Shown here one piece after another: positions 11,168 through 25,313 of a stretch of 64,000 nucleotides of DNA. The notes beneath the pieces are model-generated. The model was not told the DNA's origin. It searched no databases and was given only the letters and a program-made list of their open reading frames with translations. Made by a program: the position numbers and the translations under genes. The stretch covers positions 34,981,373-35,045,372 of the forward strand of contig JBANSL010000008.1 in NCBI GenBank assembly GCA_037127255.1, given 5' to 3'. How positions within the stretch are numbered: position 1 is the first letter of the stretch; every line of letters begins with the position of its first letter. The DNA is from Persicaria tinctoria (taxonomy: Eukaryota > Streptophyta > Magnoliopsida > Caryophyllales > Polygonaceae).

Positions 11168-13795
11168 TGTAAAGGCTCGGATTTTTAAATCATAATGTCT
11201 CGGAGAAAAGAAATTTAAAATGAATTTAAATTTGGAATTTAAAGGAAAAACTCATTAAATCGGATTTTATTTCCGCTTTTAGAGTTCGAAAGTAAAATAA
11301 ATGATAATAATAAAATAAAATAAATTGGATTTCATAATTATTTTCGGATCCAAGATGTCAAAAAAAATTATTAGATCGATTCCGTCTTTCACCTCGAGTA
11401 TTCAAATTTCCGACTCGGGACCGCAATTTCCGTCTCATATCACCAATTCTTATGCAATCTCTACACTTGGTCCCCATATTTGACCAATTCCAACTCACCT
11501 CCTCCTCTTTTGGCAAATCTTATCCTCTCCTTTCCTTATTTGATTCTTCCCTCCATAGCAAACAAACAACACCCTACTGCCCTCTATTTTGATTGGTCGA
11601 GACAGCTGAGCACATCCCCTTATACCCTCTTCAAAAATCAGATTGTTTTGACCCATTTTCTACACCCACACAAACCCAAAGGCCAAACACTCCCTTACCT
11701 CCTTTTTCTCATCCTTGGAGATGCCAAGAGCAGAACCCATTTCCTCCTCCTTGTAATTGTTCGGCCACCACCAACACCACCCTCCTCCCTCTGTTCTCTT
11801 TCCTTTAACCACCAACATTCCACCTCCCAGCTCCGTCGTCGTCCTTGCCCAGAGCCAAAACCGAGCACCATCATCCCCAATCTTTCTCCTCCTCGTCTGA
11901 CCAGCAGCAGCACAGCCACCATACTCACCCTCCTCCGACGTCCGCCGAGCTGAGAGCGCCAAGCCCAGGAGCCGACATCAGCTCCTTCGCCGAGCCACTA
12001 CTCCCTCTCGAGCCCTGTTTGCCCCAATTCGAGAGGTAATGTCTCTTCTTCGCCCCCTTTCATTCCCAACTGCATAAAAGTCGCGCCTTTAACTCTCAGA
12101 CACCCTCCCTAGGCAATCTCCGGCAAAGAATCGGCTCCGACAAGGCCGAATCGAAGCCCAATCAAACTCCGACGAACTCGAATCGCCCCCGACGACCCCG
12201 AAGAACCTCGGTGAGCTCCTCCTCTTCTCCCTCTTTCTAGATTGGTTGCGTTTTGAGTCCCTTTCTTTTCCATGAGGACGGGTTGGGTGGTCGGAGAATC
12301 CGTCGTCGCCGGCGAGCCACCGTCCTCTCCTTCCTTTTGTTTTTCTTCAAACGCAGGGAGGTGTGTGAGAGATGAACAGTAGCCTCTTCTCTCCCCATTT
12401 CCTCTTACATGTGGGCCCCGTGCCATGTCACTGCCACATCAGATGGGTCCCTCCCTTTGTTTTACCTCTTCTGTGTTCGATTAAAATGAGACAAAATGAG
12501 AATGGTTTTGGGCCTATTTTTGTTGGGCTGGAAATGTTTTAAAAGAGGGAAATTGATTTGGGCCGGGCTAGTTGTTCAGAAAAATAAATGAATTTGAGTC
12601 TATTTATAAATTAGAACCTTGTTTTAAGATTTTAACAAAATGTGAGTTCAGTTTGGATATTTTACGAAATAAAGGGGTTGGTTTGGTAATTTAAAAAGGA
12701 ATGATTTTATTAAATGAGAAAGGTTGGGATTTTAAAGGATTTAGAAATATTTCATGGAGATGTTTAAAAGAAAATAGTATTTGAAATACTATATAATATT
12801 ATTGGGATTAAAATATGAAATATTATTTTGAGAATTATAGATATAATATTATGGTGATCTAAAACAAATATAATATCATGAAACTTGGAGATTTAAAAAA
12901 AAGTATTATCGGGTTTCACTCGAAAAAGGGATTTGTCGAACATTTTCAAAGGTCGGAACTTCTGACTATACAACTCAGTTTTCGAAACAGTTTTTGGGAC
13001 TAACTCGTGAAATTATGTGATCAATGACTAACTAGCATGTTGATATGATTGATTGACTAATAGCATGATTTTGTGTGAACTAATGGCCTGATTGATTGAC
13101 TAATGGCATCATAAAGTGTTAGACTTATGTATATTTCACTTATGCCTTCGAGATATGATGAATATGATGAACTTGTTATATATGATGTGCGGATTGGTAT
13201 CGCGGATATACTGTTGCGAATACATGAATGTGGCTGATGGAATGATGAGAACAATATGGCTTTGTTGATTGTGGCAATATGACGAATGGTTGAACTTGAC
13301 GAAATGATGATTGCAATATGGTTGTTATTCTTGTTGAATGATATGCTTGAGCGCTTGGGTGATTAGACATAGACTTATATATATGCTCTGATGTGTATCT
13401 AGGTGATACTTTATGATTATGAATGATGCATTCCGGATCTTCTCTTATGTTGTTCTGCATAGCCAGGTGAGTTCCTATATGAGCTCACTCAGATTCGAAA
13501 AGATATCTCCCTGCTTGTAGCCATGTGCATACTAGGTGCTTGCATTCATAAGCATGCCATGTAGTATCCTATTAGGATTGCACTCATGATTGAGCATTCG
13601 TTTACTCATTGCTTTTGTAAACAGAACGGCCGTTATATGTGAAGTAACTAGAGTCATTGCTAGGGTTATAGGACGACCTAGTCTCATCGGGTCCCATCCT
13701 GAGTCAATCGAGTCATGAACTTCCTTATATTATGAGATGCCCGCGGGCATTATTGTGGAGCGGGTTGGGCATGCGTGCCGCCCGATTATAATGGA
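11168..13795 (+). repeat. 5' LTR of the long-LTR element, 3' end missing
   Basis: The sequence runs alongside the 3' LTR for about 2.63 kb with scattered substitutions and short indels (for example an extra TTGGTCCC near 11468). The match stops abruptly after CCCGATTATAATGGA. The last 637 bp found in the 3' copy (27947-28583) are absent here and I do not find them elsewhere in the internal region. Confidence 0.85.
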
Positions 13796-14613
13796 TCTTT
13801 AATTTCGAAGATATTGAGTTCTTGACTGCAAGTTATGATCTTTTATTCCTAGTTGCTACATATCATGCCTATGACTGTGATTCTTGGATTAAAAGCATTA
13901 TATGAACTTGCACCACTAAAGAACTCTAATTTTCCCAGTTTCTAGCCTATTTTTCCCTATTTTTGCTTACTTTTGGATCATCGTAGCTTTTTTTTTTTTC
14001 TTGCTCTTACTTTTCGGTTGCTGCCTTCCCTTTACAGCAGCTAGTTCTTAGTTAAAAAAAAAAAAAAGCATTCTTTCATTACATGTGTTGAGTTAGTAAC
14101 TCTTCTTTGTTAGTTCTTTGATTGCTACATGTTAGATGATCTAATCGGTTTTAAGCATTACAAAAGAACCCTACTTGTGTGATTTTGTGATGTGCCGACA
14201 CTGGAGCCTTGGTCACACCCCTTTTTCTCTGAACCGTGTTGCAACCGTCAGATAATAGTTGACGGAGTGTGTGCACTTGATTGCCCTTGTGATTGCTATT
14301 GTCGATTATTACACTTTCTTATTATTCAAGCATCACATTGTAGCTCTTATTCTTCCACATTAAGCCGCTTGTTTATAATTGCTATCCTTGATATCCGACT
14401 TGTGGTTGATTTAAATTGCAATTTTGATTATTACTTGCTGTCTTCAATATTGTAAAATTCTGTGTCCAGGGGAATTGCTTGAATATTGTGCCTTTTTTTC
14501 TCGCTCTTTGGTTTCTAAAAACTTGAATCACTCTTAGGAATCAATAGAGCTTGCATTACTTGGTTTCTGGTATTTGCTTCGGTTACTTGTTGCTCTTCTG
14601 ATATTGTAGGAAC
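13796..14613 (+). other. Non-LTR-matching leader before gag
   Basis: This 0.8-kb stretch replaces the expected end of the 5' LTR. It has no open frame and ends just before the gag ATG at 14614 with a TGATATTGTAG sequence resembling a splice acceptor. A partial TGGTAT near 14568 is a poor match to a primer-binding site. I cannot tell whether it is the 5' leader of the nested Gypsy element. Confidence 0.4.
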
Positions 14614-17600
14614 ATGGCAGCAGAAGGAACTTCCCCTACTACCCCTATCCCTATTTCTGATGAGGCCTTGGACCGTATTATTCAGGCCGCTACTAAAGCT
14701 TCTAGGGACGAACATAGGAAAGAACTCGAAGCTGCTGAGGAAGAACATAGGAAAGAGCTCGAAGCTGTTGAGGAGCGTTGGAACAAGCGCTTCCATGATC
14801 AACTAACCCAACAAGCTAACCTGGTTACTACTCGGTCTATAAATGGTGTTTTGCGACACCTGGAGGAGAGGAAACAACAGGAGGCTTCTGGTTCTACACC
14901 CCAAGGTGGTATGCCGCCTCCTGCCGGCCCTACACCTCCAATCGACCCTACTCCACCTTCAGGTAATCTTCCCCCTGTAGGTAACACTTCTTATACTGCT
15001 AAACCTCCCTCTTCTGGTCAATTATATTTGCCGCTTAAGTCTGCTACTCCTAACCCATTCACTGGCGAGAATGACAACGATCATCTAACGGGCTTCAATG
15101 GCAACCAAGATCGTCATGAGTACACACCACCTTGACATCAACAGCAAGGGAGGTTCAATTAGCGTCAACAGCAACCGCTGCATGACCGTGTTAACTGGGA
15201 TGACAGCCGCAGCAATAATGATCTCTATGAGACGCCGCATTTGGAGGATGCTTACCATGAGGTAAATCCTAACTTTGATGATTTACCCCCTCCTAATTTT
15301 GGTCATCCTAGATTTGATAATGCGCAAGCCGCAAGCTATACAGAGACGAGATGTTAAGCTTAAATTAGAAACCTTTTATGGTAACACTGATCCTGAAGCT
15401 TATCTTGTTTGGGAAAATCATACTGACTATATGCTTGAACATTTACGCTATGAGGAAACGGAGAAGTTGGAAGTTGTTATATTGCATTTAGTAGGTAAAG
15501 CTCGCACCTAGTGGTTCCGCACTCGTGAGATGCGCCGTCGTCAGGACAAGCAACCTGTTGAAACCTGGCCACAACTTCGCTATCTCCTAAAGAAGAGACA
15601 TGTGCCTGAGGAATACACGGAGTCCATGAGGATGCAACTGGCGACCTGCCGCCAAGGAACTCGCTCTCCCAATGACTACATGGATGAGCTGGAACGACTC
15701 TCCCATCAGGCTAATGTTTATCTTACTGAACGTGCTTTGTGTACTCAATTTCTTGCTGGTCTTAATATTTCTATTAAAAATCCTTTATCTATCCATTCCA
15801 TTAGAGATATTAACACTTTGACTCATAAAGCACAGCTTCTGTATGAACAACAGCAGCAGCAGCTTCGGCAACAGAGGAATCGATTTGACCAGACCTCTCA
15901 AGGTCGCAGGTTTGTTCCCTTTAACCCTTCTAGTCAATCTAAACCTTCTACTTCTAACCCTTCTATGCAGCAAAAGGGAGTTTCCAACTCACCTCAACAG
16001 GGTTATCAGGTTGAAACTCGAAGATTTGCTGCCCCTTCTACAGAACACAACAAAGATATCTGCTGCTTCACTTGTGGTGGTTCTAGGCATGTCTCTCGCA
16101 ATTGCCCTCAGAAAAGGAAGGTTCTTCTCAATGATTTAGGAGACCATTACTATGAGGAGGAGACTGTTGAGGACCATGTAATTTCGAGTGAAGTGGAGGA
16201 GGACCAGCCGTCTGAGCCTATTGAGGAGATCGATAGCTCAGAGTATGACAACTTGCTTTGCATTATCAACCGGCGGGTCCTACACATTCAGGAATCTCCC
16301 ATGGCTGATCAACGAGAGAACATATTCCACGCTAGGTGTCTTGTTTGCGAAGCTACCTTAAGCCTTATCATCGACGGTGGGAGTTGCTGCAATCTCATCA
16401 GTGAAAAGGTAGTGGATTTCCTCCATTTAACTACTACTCCTAGAGCTACTCACTATGGTCTAAATGGCATTACTGATGATGGTTCTGATATATTGGTCAC
16501 CAAACAATGTTTAGTTTCCCTTTCTATTAGAACATATCATGATAAAATATTATGTGATGTTGCTCGCATGGATTGTAGTCATATATTATTAGGACGTCCT
16601 TGGTTATATGATCGTTCTGTTCTTCATGATGGTCGTGCAAATACATATGCTTTCACCTATGACGGGAGGAGAGTTACTCTCCTACCCCTTTCCCCACACA
16701 CTATTATGAAGGACCAGGTTCGTAAGAAGCAACAATAGGACGCCCAAAGAGAAGCTGAAAGGATGGAGAAGCTCAAAGGGACCTCGGCTCAACAGGCCGC
16801 CCCTGCGGCCCAGCCAGTCGCGCCCGCGGCCCCATCAGCAGCGCCCGCGGCCACTCCAGCCGCACCTGCAGCCCCCTTGGCGCCTACTCCTCCCCACTCG
16901 ACGTCAACTCAGCCTTCTTCTGCTTCACTAAAGGGCTCTGTGGAACATCGATCCTTGGTCTCTCAACCTCAGAAAGGGACCATCACCTGGAATGCTCATT
17001 GACCTCATATTCTTCTGGTAATGAAACAGGTATTACTTAATGTTGAATTGAGTCATATTCATGCACCTATTGCTGCTCTTCTGCAGGATTATCTAGATGT
17101 GCTTCCAGCTGAACTACCCCAAGGCTTGCCTCCTATTAGAGGTATTGAGCACCAGATTGACTTTGTGCCTGGGGCAGCCTTGCCTAATCGCGCCGCTTAT
17201 AGAGCTAGTCCCGAGGAAACAAAGGAGCTGCAACGCCAAGTCACAGAATTGATGGATAAAGGCTTTGTTCGAGAGAGCCTGTCTCCCTGTGCCGTGCCTG
17301 CCATTTTGGTTCCAAAGAAGGATGGCTCCTGGTGCATGTGTGTTGATTGCCGCGCAATCAACCAAATAACGGTTAAGTATCGCCACCATATTCCTCGTTT
17401 AGATGATATGCTTGATGAACTCCATGGTGCTGCTATTTTTTCTAAAATTGACCTTAGAAGTGGATATCATCAAATTAGGATGAAACAGGGTGATGAATGG
17501 AAAACGGCTTTTAAAACTAAGTATGGCTTATATGAATGGTTAGTAATGCCTTTTGGTTTAACAAATGCACCTTCTACTTTTATGAGGCTTATGAACCATG

Positions 17601-19961
17601 TGCTTAAAAGACACTTAGGAAAATTTGTCGTTGTCTATTTTGACGATATCTTAATCTATAGTAAGAATATGCATGATCATTTAAGTCACTTAAAATTGGT
17701 CTTTGATTGTCTTAGGAAAGAGAAATTATATGCCAATTTGAAGAAGTGTTCTTTTGCATCCGAGTCTACCATTTTTCTTGGTTTTGTAGTGACTGCATCT
17801 GGATTGAAGGTGGATGAGGAGAAGATTCGTGCTATTCAGGAGTGGGCCAGGCCGAACACACCCACTCATGTCCGCTCATTCTTGGGCCTTGCTGGCTTCT
17901 ATCGACGTTTTGTCAAGGACTTCAGCCTGATTGCCGCCCCCTACATGAGCTGACAAAGAAAGATGTGACATTTCGTTGGACTGACTCACATCAAAAGGCT
18001 TTCGACGCCCTCAAGGATCGCCTGACACACGCCCCAGTGCTGTAGTTACCTGACTTTGCTCAACCTTTTGAGCTCGAGTGTGACGCTTCTGGCACTGGCA
18101 TTGGAGGGGTCCTGCTGCAGAACAAGCGTCCCATCGCCTACTTCAGTGAAAAGTTGGGCTCCGATGAGCTCAACTATTCTACCTACGACAAGGAGCTATT
18201 TGCACTGGTTCGCTGTTTACAGACCTGGCAACATTATCTCTGCCTAAGGAGTTTGTGATTCATTCGGATCATGAAGCTCTGAAGTACCTCAAAGGACAAG
18301 CAGTGCTCAGCAGGCGACTTGCTGGATGGGTGGAGTTTATAGAGACCTTTTCCTATGTGGTTCACCACAAGAAGGGAAAGGATAATGTGGTAGCTGACGC
18401 GCTATCACGCAGGTATGTCCTCTTAAACCATATGGATGCACATGTTTTGGGTTTTGCTTTGATAAATGAACTGTATACTTCTGATAGTTTCTTTAAAACT
18501 ATATATGCTCAATGTGTGTCCAAAGGTGAAGTTGATTCATTTTTTGTTGATAATGGGTATTTGTTTAGGATGGGCAAGCTTTGTATCCCATCTTCTTCTA
18601 TTCGCCGATTGTTAACCCAAGAAATTCATGAATCTAGGGGACATGGTGGTTTCGAAAAAACCTTAGCTAGACTCAAGGAACATTACTTTTGGCCTAAAAT
18701 GTCTAATTATGTGCTGAGATTTGTCAAAAGTTGTGTTACATGTGCTAAAGCCAAATTGAAATCTAATGCTAATGGTCTATACCAACCTTTGCCTATTGCT
18801 AATGCACCCTGGAAAGATGTTTCTATGGATTTTATTGTAGGATTGCCTAGAACTTCTAAGGGTCATGATTCCATATTTGTTGTTGTAGACAGATTTTCCA
18901 AAATGGCTCATTTTATTCCATGTCATAAAACTGATGATGCTATTCATGTTGCTCATTTATTCCTTAAAGATGTTGTTCGCTTACATGGATTGCCATTATC
19001 TATAATTTCTGACCGTGATCCTAAATTCCTAAGCTCTTTTTGGAAAACTCTATGGTCTAAATTGGGTACAAAATTGCTATTTTCTACTTCTTGTCACCCA
19101 CAAACTGATGGCCAAACTGAGGTCACAAATAGAACTCTTGGGGCTCTCCTTAGAGTCATGCTGCGAACTAACCTTCGGAGGTGGGAAGAATGCCTACCAT
19201 TTGTAGAATTTGCATATAACAGGTCTAGGCACTCTGCAACAAAACTTACCCCCTTCGAAGTGGTCTATGGCCGAAATCCTTTAACTCCAGTGGACATGCT
19301 GCCTCGGCCATACAAGGAAAAGGAGAGCTTGGATGCAGCTAAGCAAGTGGACTTCATCAAGCACTTGCATGAGTGTACCAAAGCGCAGCTGGAGAGAAAG
19401 ACTGCACAATACAAGGCCGCGAAGGACAAGCATCGCAAGGATGTGCAGTTCAACATTGGTGATCTGGTCTGGCTGCATCTCAGGAAGAAAAGGTTTCCAC
19501 AACAACGGAAATCTAAGCTGGACCCCAGGGGAGATGGACCATTCCGAGTGGTTCAGAAGATGGGTCCTAATGCATACAAGCTGGATCTCCCTGCCGATAA
19601 GTACAACGTCCATTCTACATTCAACGTCGCTGATCTATCCTTGTTCGTGCCTGACGATGACTCTGACGACGATTTGAGGACAAATCGAAGTCAAGTGGAG
19701 GAGAATGATGTCGTGCAATTATCGATGACTCCTGGTGACATTGAGGACAACATGAAGGTTCCATTTGATGGCCCTATCACTCGTGCAAGGGCCAAGAAGA
19801 TTCAAACTGCAACTAAAGCCTTTCTTGTCCGTCACCATGGAACTTTAGAGCAAGGGTTCAGGCCACCCTGGATCACTTGGCTCAAGGTTACACCACCAGC
19901 ACAGGAAGTGAGCTTGCGTCCACACACGGAGCTCATGAAGACTCGTCTGCACCCGCCATGA
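14614..19961 (+). pseudogene. Ty3/Gypsy gag-pol, CRM/chromovirus-like, broken
   Basis: Order of domains: gag start (14614), Retrotrans_gag (about 15350-15800), CCHC knuckle CFTCGGSRHVSRNC (near 16065), aspartic protease IIDGGSCCNLIS (near 16370), an Ala/Pro linker (16763-17000), reverse transcriptase with [14 protein letters not shown] (near 17630), RNase H ([19 protein letters not shown] near 18070), and integrase with an HHCC finger (near 18630-18760) and core MDFIVGLP, SDRDPKF, QTDGQTE. The C-terminus has STFNVADLSLF, DDDLRTN and GPITRARAKK, as in CRM-type chromoviruses; no canonical chromodomain is evident. Damage: TGA 15133, a frameshift near 15340, TAG 15509, TAG 16736, TGA 17000, frameshifts near 17940 and 18245, and TAG 18043. 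Confidence 0.85.
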
Positions 19962-21250
19962 GCCAAACCTCACTCGGCATTTCCTAAGGCACTCGAGACC
20001 ACCATTAGTCGAATGGGCCAAAGGACCTTGTCGAGTACCTGGGCCGAGTTCCTTGTGCTTGGGCCAATTATCTAGTTTATTTAATTATGTTATTATTTTA
20101 TGCAAATTAGATAAATAAGGTGGAATTAATTATATCTCTTCTAGATATAATTCTTGGCCACCAAGTTATTAAATATCTATCTTATTAGGATTCATTTATC
20201 TTAGATTTATTTTATTTATCTCTAGATATAATAGATCTATCCAAACCCTTTTCCTTTGCAAGGAAGGATTGGTAAGATCTTCCATAGCTTTACTATATAT
20301 TCATGTTTATGCACTTTAAATTAATTAGATTGAATAGAATTGAGAAACCCCTTTATAGGATTAAAGGGTTCTCGATTATCAATCTCAAAGGCTATCCGGT
20401 TCGTGTGTCTAATAACCTTCGGCAACCATTATCATAACCGTCACTTTGATCCCTGATCAAAGCAAAAGCCAGCCATTACCTTCTTCACCGAACCTAGCAC
20501 ATCGAAGAGAAGCCGGACCTTGGTGACGCCCGCGACGTCCCTCGCTCCCAGCGAGCGCAGCCTCATCGGCACCGCGCTCCCAGTGCTCGCTCTCTCGCCC
20601 TCTCGCTGTCTCGCTCCCGCACACGCTCGCTCGCGCCTCGATCGATCCCTCGTGCTCTCTCCTGCTCTCGTCCTCGCAGTCTAACGACGCCGCGCCCTGA
20701 GGAGCACTGCTCCTGCGCTTCAGCGTAGCTCACTCCTGCGAAGTCACGCCTCGCCACCAGCGATCGCAACCAACAAGCCGCGTCCGCACCGACGCGCCCG
20801 GAGCCTGTTTCGCGAGCCTTCGCAACCTTCGATCACTCTCTTCGCTTTCTTTGCTTTATTTCTTTAGTCACTTTAAGCATTGAAGTTCAATTAGTTTAAA
20901 TTAGTTAGTTTCCATCGTTATTAGTAGATTAGTTTTCTTAAGTTATAAATCTGTTTCTTTTAGTTAGTTATTTACTAATTTAGATTTAATTGAAGTTTAT
21001 TTCCATCTTGTTAGAATTCCTTAAAGTTAAGAATTATTGTTTAATTTGTTTAATAATTAGTTTAATTCAATTGTTAATCAGGAGATATCGGAAGAGCATT
21101 GCAAGATCGGACAAATATACGGCGTGGTTCTTAATCTTGAGCCCACAGGCGAAGGATCGGGGATCCCAAACATTATCAGTTGCTCTTGTGAGGAGATGTA
21201 TATGTCATATGAATGGAACTTACAGAATTATTGTCTCCCATGAATTAGGT
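19962..21250 (+). other. Downstream region of the Gypsy gag-pol, possible 3' LTR
   Basis: AT-rich sequence (20090-20350) with TATA-like words is followed by a C-rich, CTCGCTCTCTCGC-type stretch (20520-20800) and another AT-rich part. This pattern suits an LTR with promoter and leader, but I find no second copy upstream of gag, so it cannot be confirmed as an LTR. Open frames here are by-products of the CT-rich sequence. Confidence 0.4.
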
Positions 21251-24200
21251 CCATGATAGTGTGGTCAACCATCTTCGTATGTTTAATATATGAGATAATT
21301 GTCCTAGCATGCTGAATTAATCCAATTAGACCTTATTGACTGTGTACTTACTTAATGAGTGTTGGTAGTATAATGTAGGATATATATCTCCTAATTATGA
21401 ACCATCATGCAATTATGTGCCATACTTGTCATACTACACGTACATGGTTGTATTGGATGCGATAGTTTGCTATGCCCAAATGACTTAACCATATCCCCTG
21501 ACACAATTATTAGAGTGCATCTTAACATGATTACCTAGAACGCACATTGGTTTGACCTGCTCACGTGTACACTTAAAGTGAGAAATGAATCATACATGTT
21601 TTATCCTATAATGCTCGCTTGTCATATATAACTTATGCTGCATATGTCTATTGCCGGTTAGTGCATACATGATCTTAATATGTCAAGCATGATTAGTGCA
21701 TGAGATGATAAGTTTTAGCCTGTTCCGTGTGCATGTAAAGTTGATTATGTGAACATGTTATGGATGCATATGACACTGTTCCTTTCAATAGGTACATGCT
21801 AGTGTGGAATGGTATGATTGAGATATTTAGTGATTGCCATGTGTTTGCTTGCCGCACCGGGAACCTCATAGAATACCCTAAGGGCATTGTTGTAACTCTC
21901 GGTTCCGCGTCTTGTCTTGAGTCTCGTCATCTCTAGTTCTGGTCTGTGTCTGAATCCTTAAGAAAGTCGTGTTGTCCTCCCTTGCTCTCCCCTATCTGTG
22001 TGACTTCTAACCCCTTGCGATCCCCATGATGGACATCGGAATAGAAGAGAAAATGAGCAATCGAATGGCATCAGAGTGGCGCAGCGGAAGCGTGGTGGGC
22101 CCATGGACCCTAGAATCGACGTCACCAAAGGACAGACGCCTTTTGAAGATGGCGGTTGCAGACGTAATCCTCCTAGATGACTCAAGAAATGACATTCTCT
22201 CCTATGCGAATTGGAATTGGTGTTGTGCAATAGGCTTGGAACTGACTAAGTGAATGTGTGATTACTGATATGCTGAGCTGGTAGTGAATGATTGTCTGAC
22301 TAACTTGTATCTGTGATGGTGTGCCTTTATGCTTACGCGCACTGACCTGCTAGTAATCGGTTATGAGTTATATAGGTGGTGGTGTTTTTTTTTTCTTGTG
22401 CATGAGTCAAGTGATTCCTTGGTGAGACGGATCGGGAAATGGCAGGTAGATTGAGGTCTTCGAGTTGGTCATTGGTTGTGCGAGATGGAGTGCATGAAGG
22501 ATGTGTTAGCTTGGGTAGAGTCGAGTGAGTTATGACTTGTCGGAGATAGTGGTCAATGAGTATATTTGAGCTCCCATGTAGGTCTTAGGTGGGGAGTGGA
22601 GTTAACATGGCGAGATTTCGAGGGATAGGTCCTAGCAAGATGTGTCGGTAGGTAGTGGGTGTGTGGTGTGAGCACGTGGCATAGAAGGGTGGTTGGCTGA
22701 GGTCTAGACTAGTTCATTTGGGTGACCTTGAGAGTGGGTGTGAGTATAGGTAGTCAGTGTAGTTCTATAGGTGGGTAGCGTTGAGGATAATCAGTTAAGG
22801 AATGTCTAATGAATCGTGGGAATTGGGACTAGGTTGTATGTGTGGCGATTGGGAGAGATCTTGGTAAAAGCTGAGGTTGAGAAATCGCTAAGGAAGAGTA
22901 GTATAAGGTTTCTTGGGAAATTATCGATCTTGGGTATTAGGTTGTTCATATCAAGGATGTACGTGTGATGAGTATTTGGGGATTGTTTCGATAGGATCGG
23001 TAGTGCTTGGAGAATTCGTGAGTGAAGGAATTTCTAGATGCGTTGTTGGAGGATTTTAGGATAGGTAATGAATCGAGAGTTGTGAGTGGATGTTATTGTG
23101 GCTATTGAGGTATTTGAGGGTGTGAGATGAATCTCGAGGAAGGGCTGATAATTAGGCAAGAATGTCGTTGAGATTTCTCGCAAGATTGTGGGTTTGAGGT
23201 CGAGATAGTGAGATTTTGAGCATGAAATTGGGAATTTGGCAAAGCATAAAAGTATTGAGAACACTAGGGGAAGAATGTTTTAGAGAGTTGGCTAAGTTGC
23301 GGTACTTGGGAAACTCGGATGAGGATGATCTAGGGATTATGCAGAAATGATTATCAGTAAAAGGGAGCCTTGGACGATAAGGTGTCATGGTTAAGAAGTA
23401 GAAGCTTGAGGCAATTTAGGGATATGAAGAGATGAGGAACTAGAGTATAGGACGACTTGAGAATTTTGAATGGTTAAGGTTTAGTAAGATTTGGAATGAG
23501 GAAATTTGAGGATATGCTGGGAAGAGGATCTAGGGTAGATCGGCTTGAGGGGTCATGAGTGGTTCAGGTTTCGTGAGCTTCGGAATGGGATGAGTAGGTA
23601 GAATCTGTGGTCGGTCTTTGATGATAGGAGCCGGTGATGAGGCCTTGGTAATTCGGGATTGAGGGTAGTGCTACATTGGATTCTACGATAGAGTTGTCGA
23701 GGATTTGGATTGGAGTGTCAGGTGTGAGATGAACGATATGAGTTAGGTTCTTAGAGGTGGATGGTTAGTGAGAGTGGTTAGTGGTGCGGGGAGTATGATC
23801 AGGTTAGCAAGGTGAGTTGAGATGTCCCTTTGGGAGATGATAGTCAGGCGGAGTCTTGAGAGCCTAGGAAGGGTTAGCGAGATTGTTGAGAAGTGTCTAG
23901 ATCGATCGTGAGGGAGGCTCAGTTGAGGACTTGAGATTTCCCTTAAATGGTAAAGATGCCCTAGGACGAGGGTTTGCCTTATGGAGAGTCTTGGTAGTCG
24001 GTTGAGTTGTTAAGCTTGTCGAAATAAGGGAACTGTCCGATGGGGAACCCCGAGATATGGTTTTAGGTGGTTAAGTAGGATTTGAGGTCAGGATGTTGAA
24101 GTAGGATGGGTCTTAGATGACTTGATGGCATGGGAATTAGGATATCTAGTAGTCGGATTGGGTATTTGGCCTGGATTGCGGATAGTTATGAGGCTAGAGA

Positions 24201-25313
24201 GTTTGCATATAAGCAGGATGCAATGGTATTTAGAACTAGAATCGAATTTGAGTTGGTTGACCTAGGTGAGGTTAATCTTGTCTTGAGAATTGTTGATGAT
24301 GAGTGGCGATCGTGTTCTAATGTGGTTGGTAAATAGGCATGTTTTCTCGAGGATGTAGCTTATGGTTATGCGATACTTGGGACCGAGTGATGTGAAAGTT
24401 CTATGTTATAGAGGATGCTGAGTCTCTGATGTGTTCCATATGCGATAGTGAATTGTTAGTACTAACATAGTTACCCTTGAACTCGATGAAATGTGATGAT
24501 GATGCTTGGTAGTTAGTATATGATGTGATTATCTGAATGATATGATGTGTAACCTCTGTAATGTGATGTGATGAGCTCCACTATGTATGATACTATGCTA
24601 GATCTGTTATGGCACGTAACTATCTTTGACATGAGTATGATATGTTTATGAATGTGTGATACAATTTCTATGATGTACGATTGCTATGTGTATGGTGCCC
24701 TGAATTGGAAATTGCTAGGATGATAGAACCGAATTGATGAATTTGATTATGACTTGGAACCTAGGAAGGAAATATGAGATTAGCCTTAGAGGTGGATGAT
24801 TCCACCTCTCAAAATTTGGAATTTGCTAGACTAACGCCGAATTTAAGGGATTTGAAAGATGTCTAAAAAGAACTAACTTGGATTTTGGGAATTGAACGCA
24901 ATCAAAAACTTTAATGAGTTTGAAACCAAACCTTTTCGAATTGAGGAAACCTTTTGAAACTTTTCTCATCCGAGCTTGCGTTATAACACCCCACGAAATG
25001 GATACATACATTTTATAGGGGCCCTTATAGACTGTCTGTTAAGACCTAGTGGAGATGCTATAGTGTCTTTCGAGTTATGATATAACCGAGAAGTCGGGGT
25101 AAGGATGTGGTAAGGGCCCATATTACATTCTCGCTACGACTTTTCGGGGATATTATGATCATGATGACGATACTGTGAGAATCTCATAGGGGCACTCATG
25201 AGGCACTTACGGGATTGATGACATGATCCTTGGACTCACCTATTTCAAACTTCATCCCCTACTTTAGAATAATTTTAGTCTCGGGGACGAGACTTGTTTT
25301 TAGAGGTGGATGA
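21251..25313 (+). other. Non-coding internal region of the long-LTR element
   Basis: About 4 kb, markedly G-rich on the plus strand from 22400 to 24350 (frequent GAGGTTGAG, TTGGGTAG words), with no reading frame resembling gag, RT or integrase. It ends with the CTCGGGGACGAGACTTG motif and a purine stretch at the 3' LTR. The composition suggests long decay or an element that never coded. Confidence 0.6.

Noticed and set aside
11480..12426. Several long open frames in the long-LTR element (also at 25471-26574)
   Set aside because: They lie inside the LTR, occur in both LTR copies in several overlapping frames on both strands, and show no domain.
20563..20769. 68-codon Arg/Glu-rich open frame
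   Set aside because: Produced by CTCGCTCTCTCGC-type low-complexity sequence downstream of gag-pol; no homology or start context.
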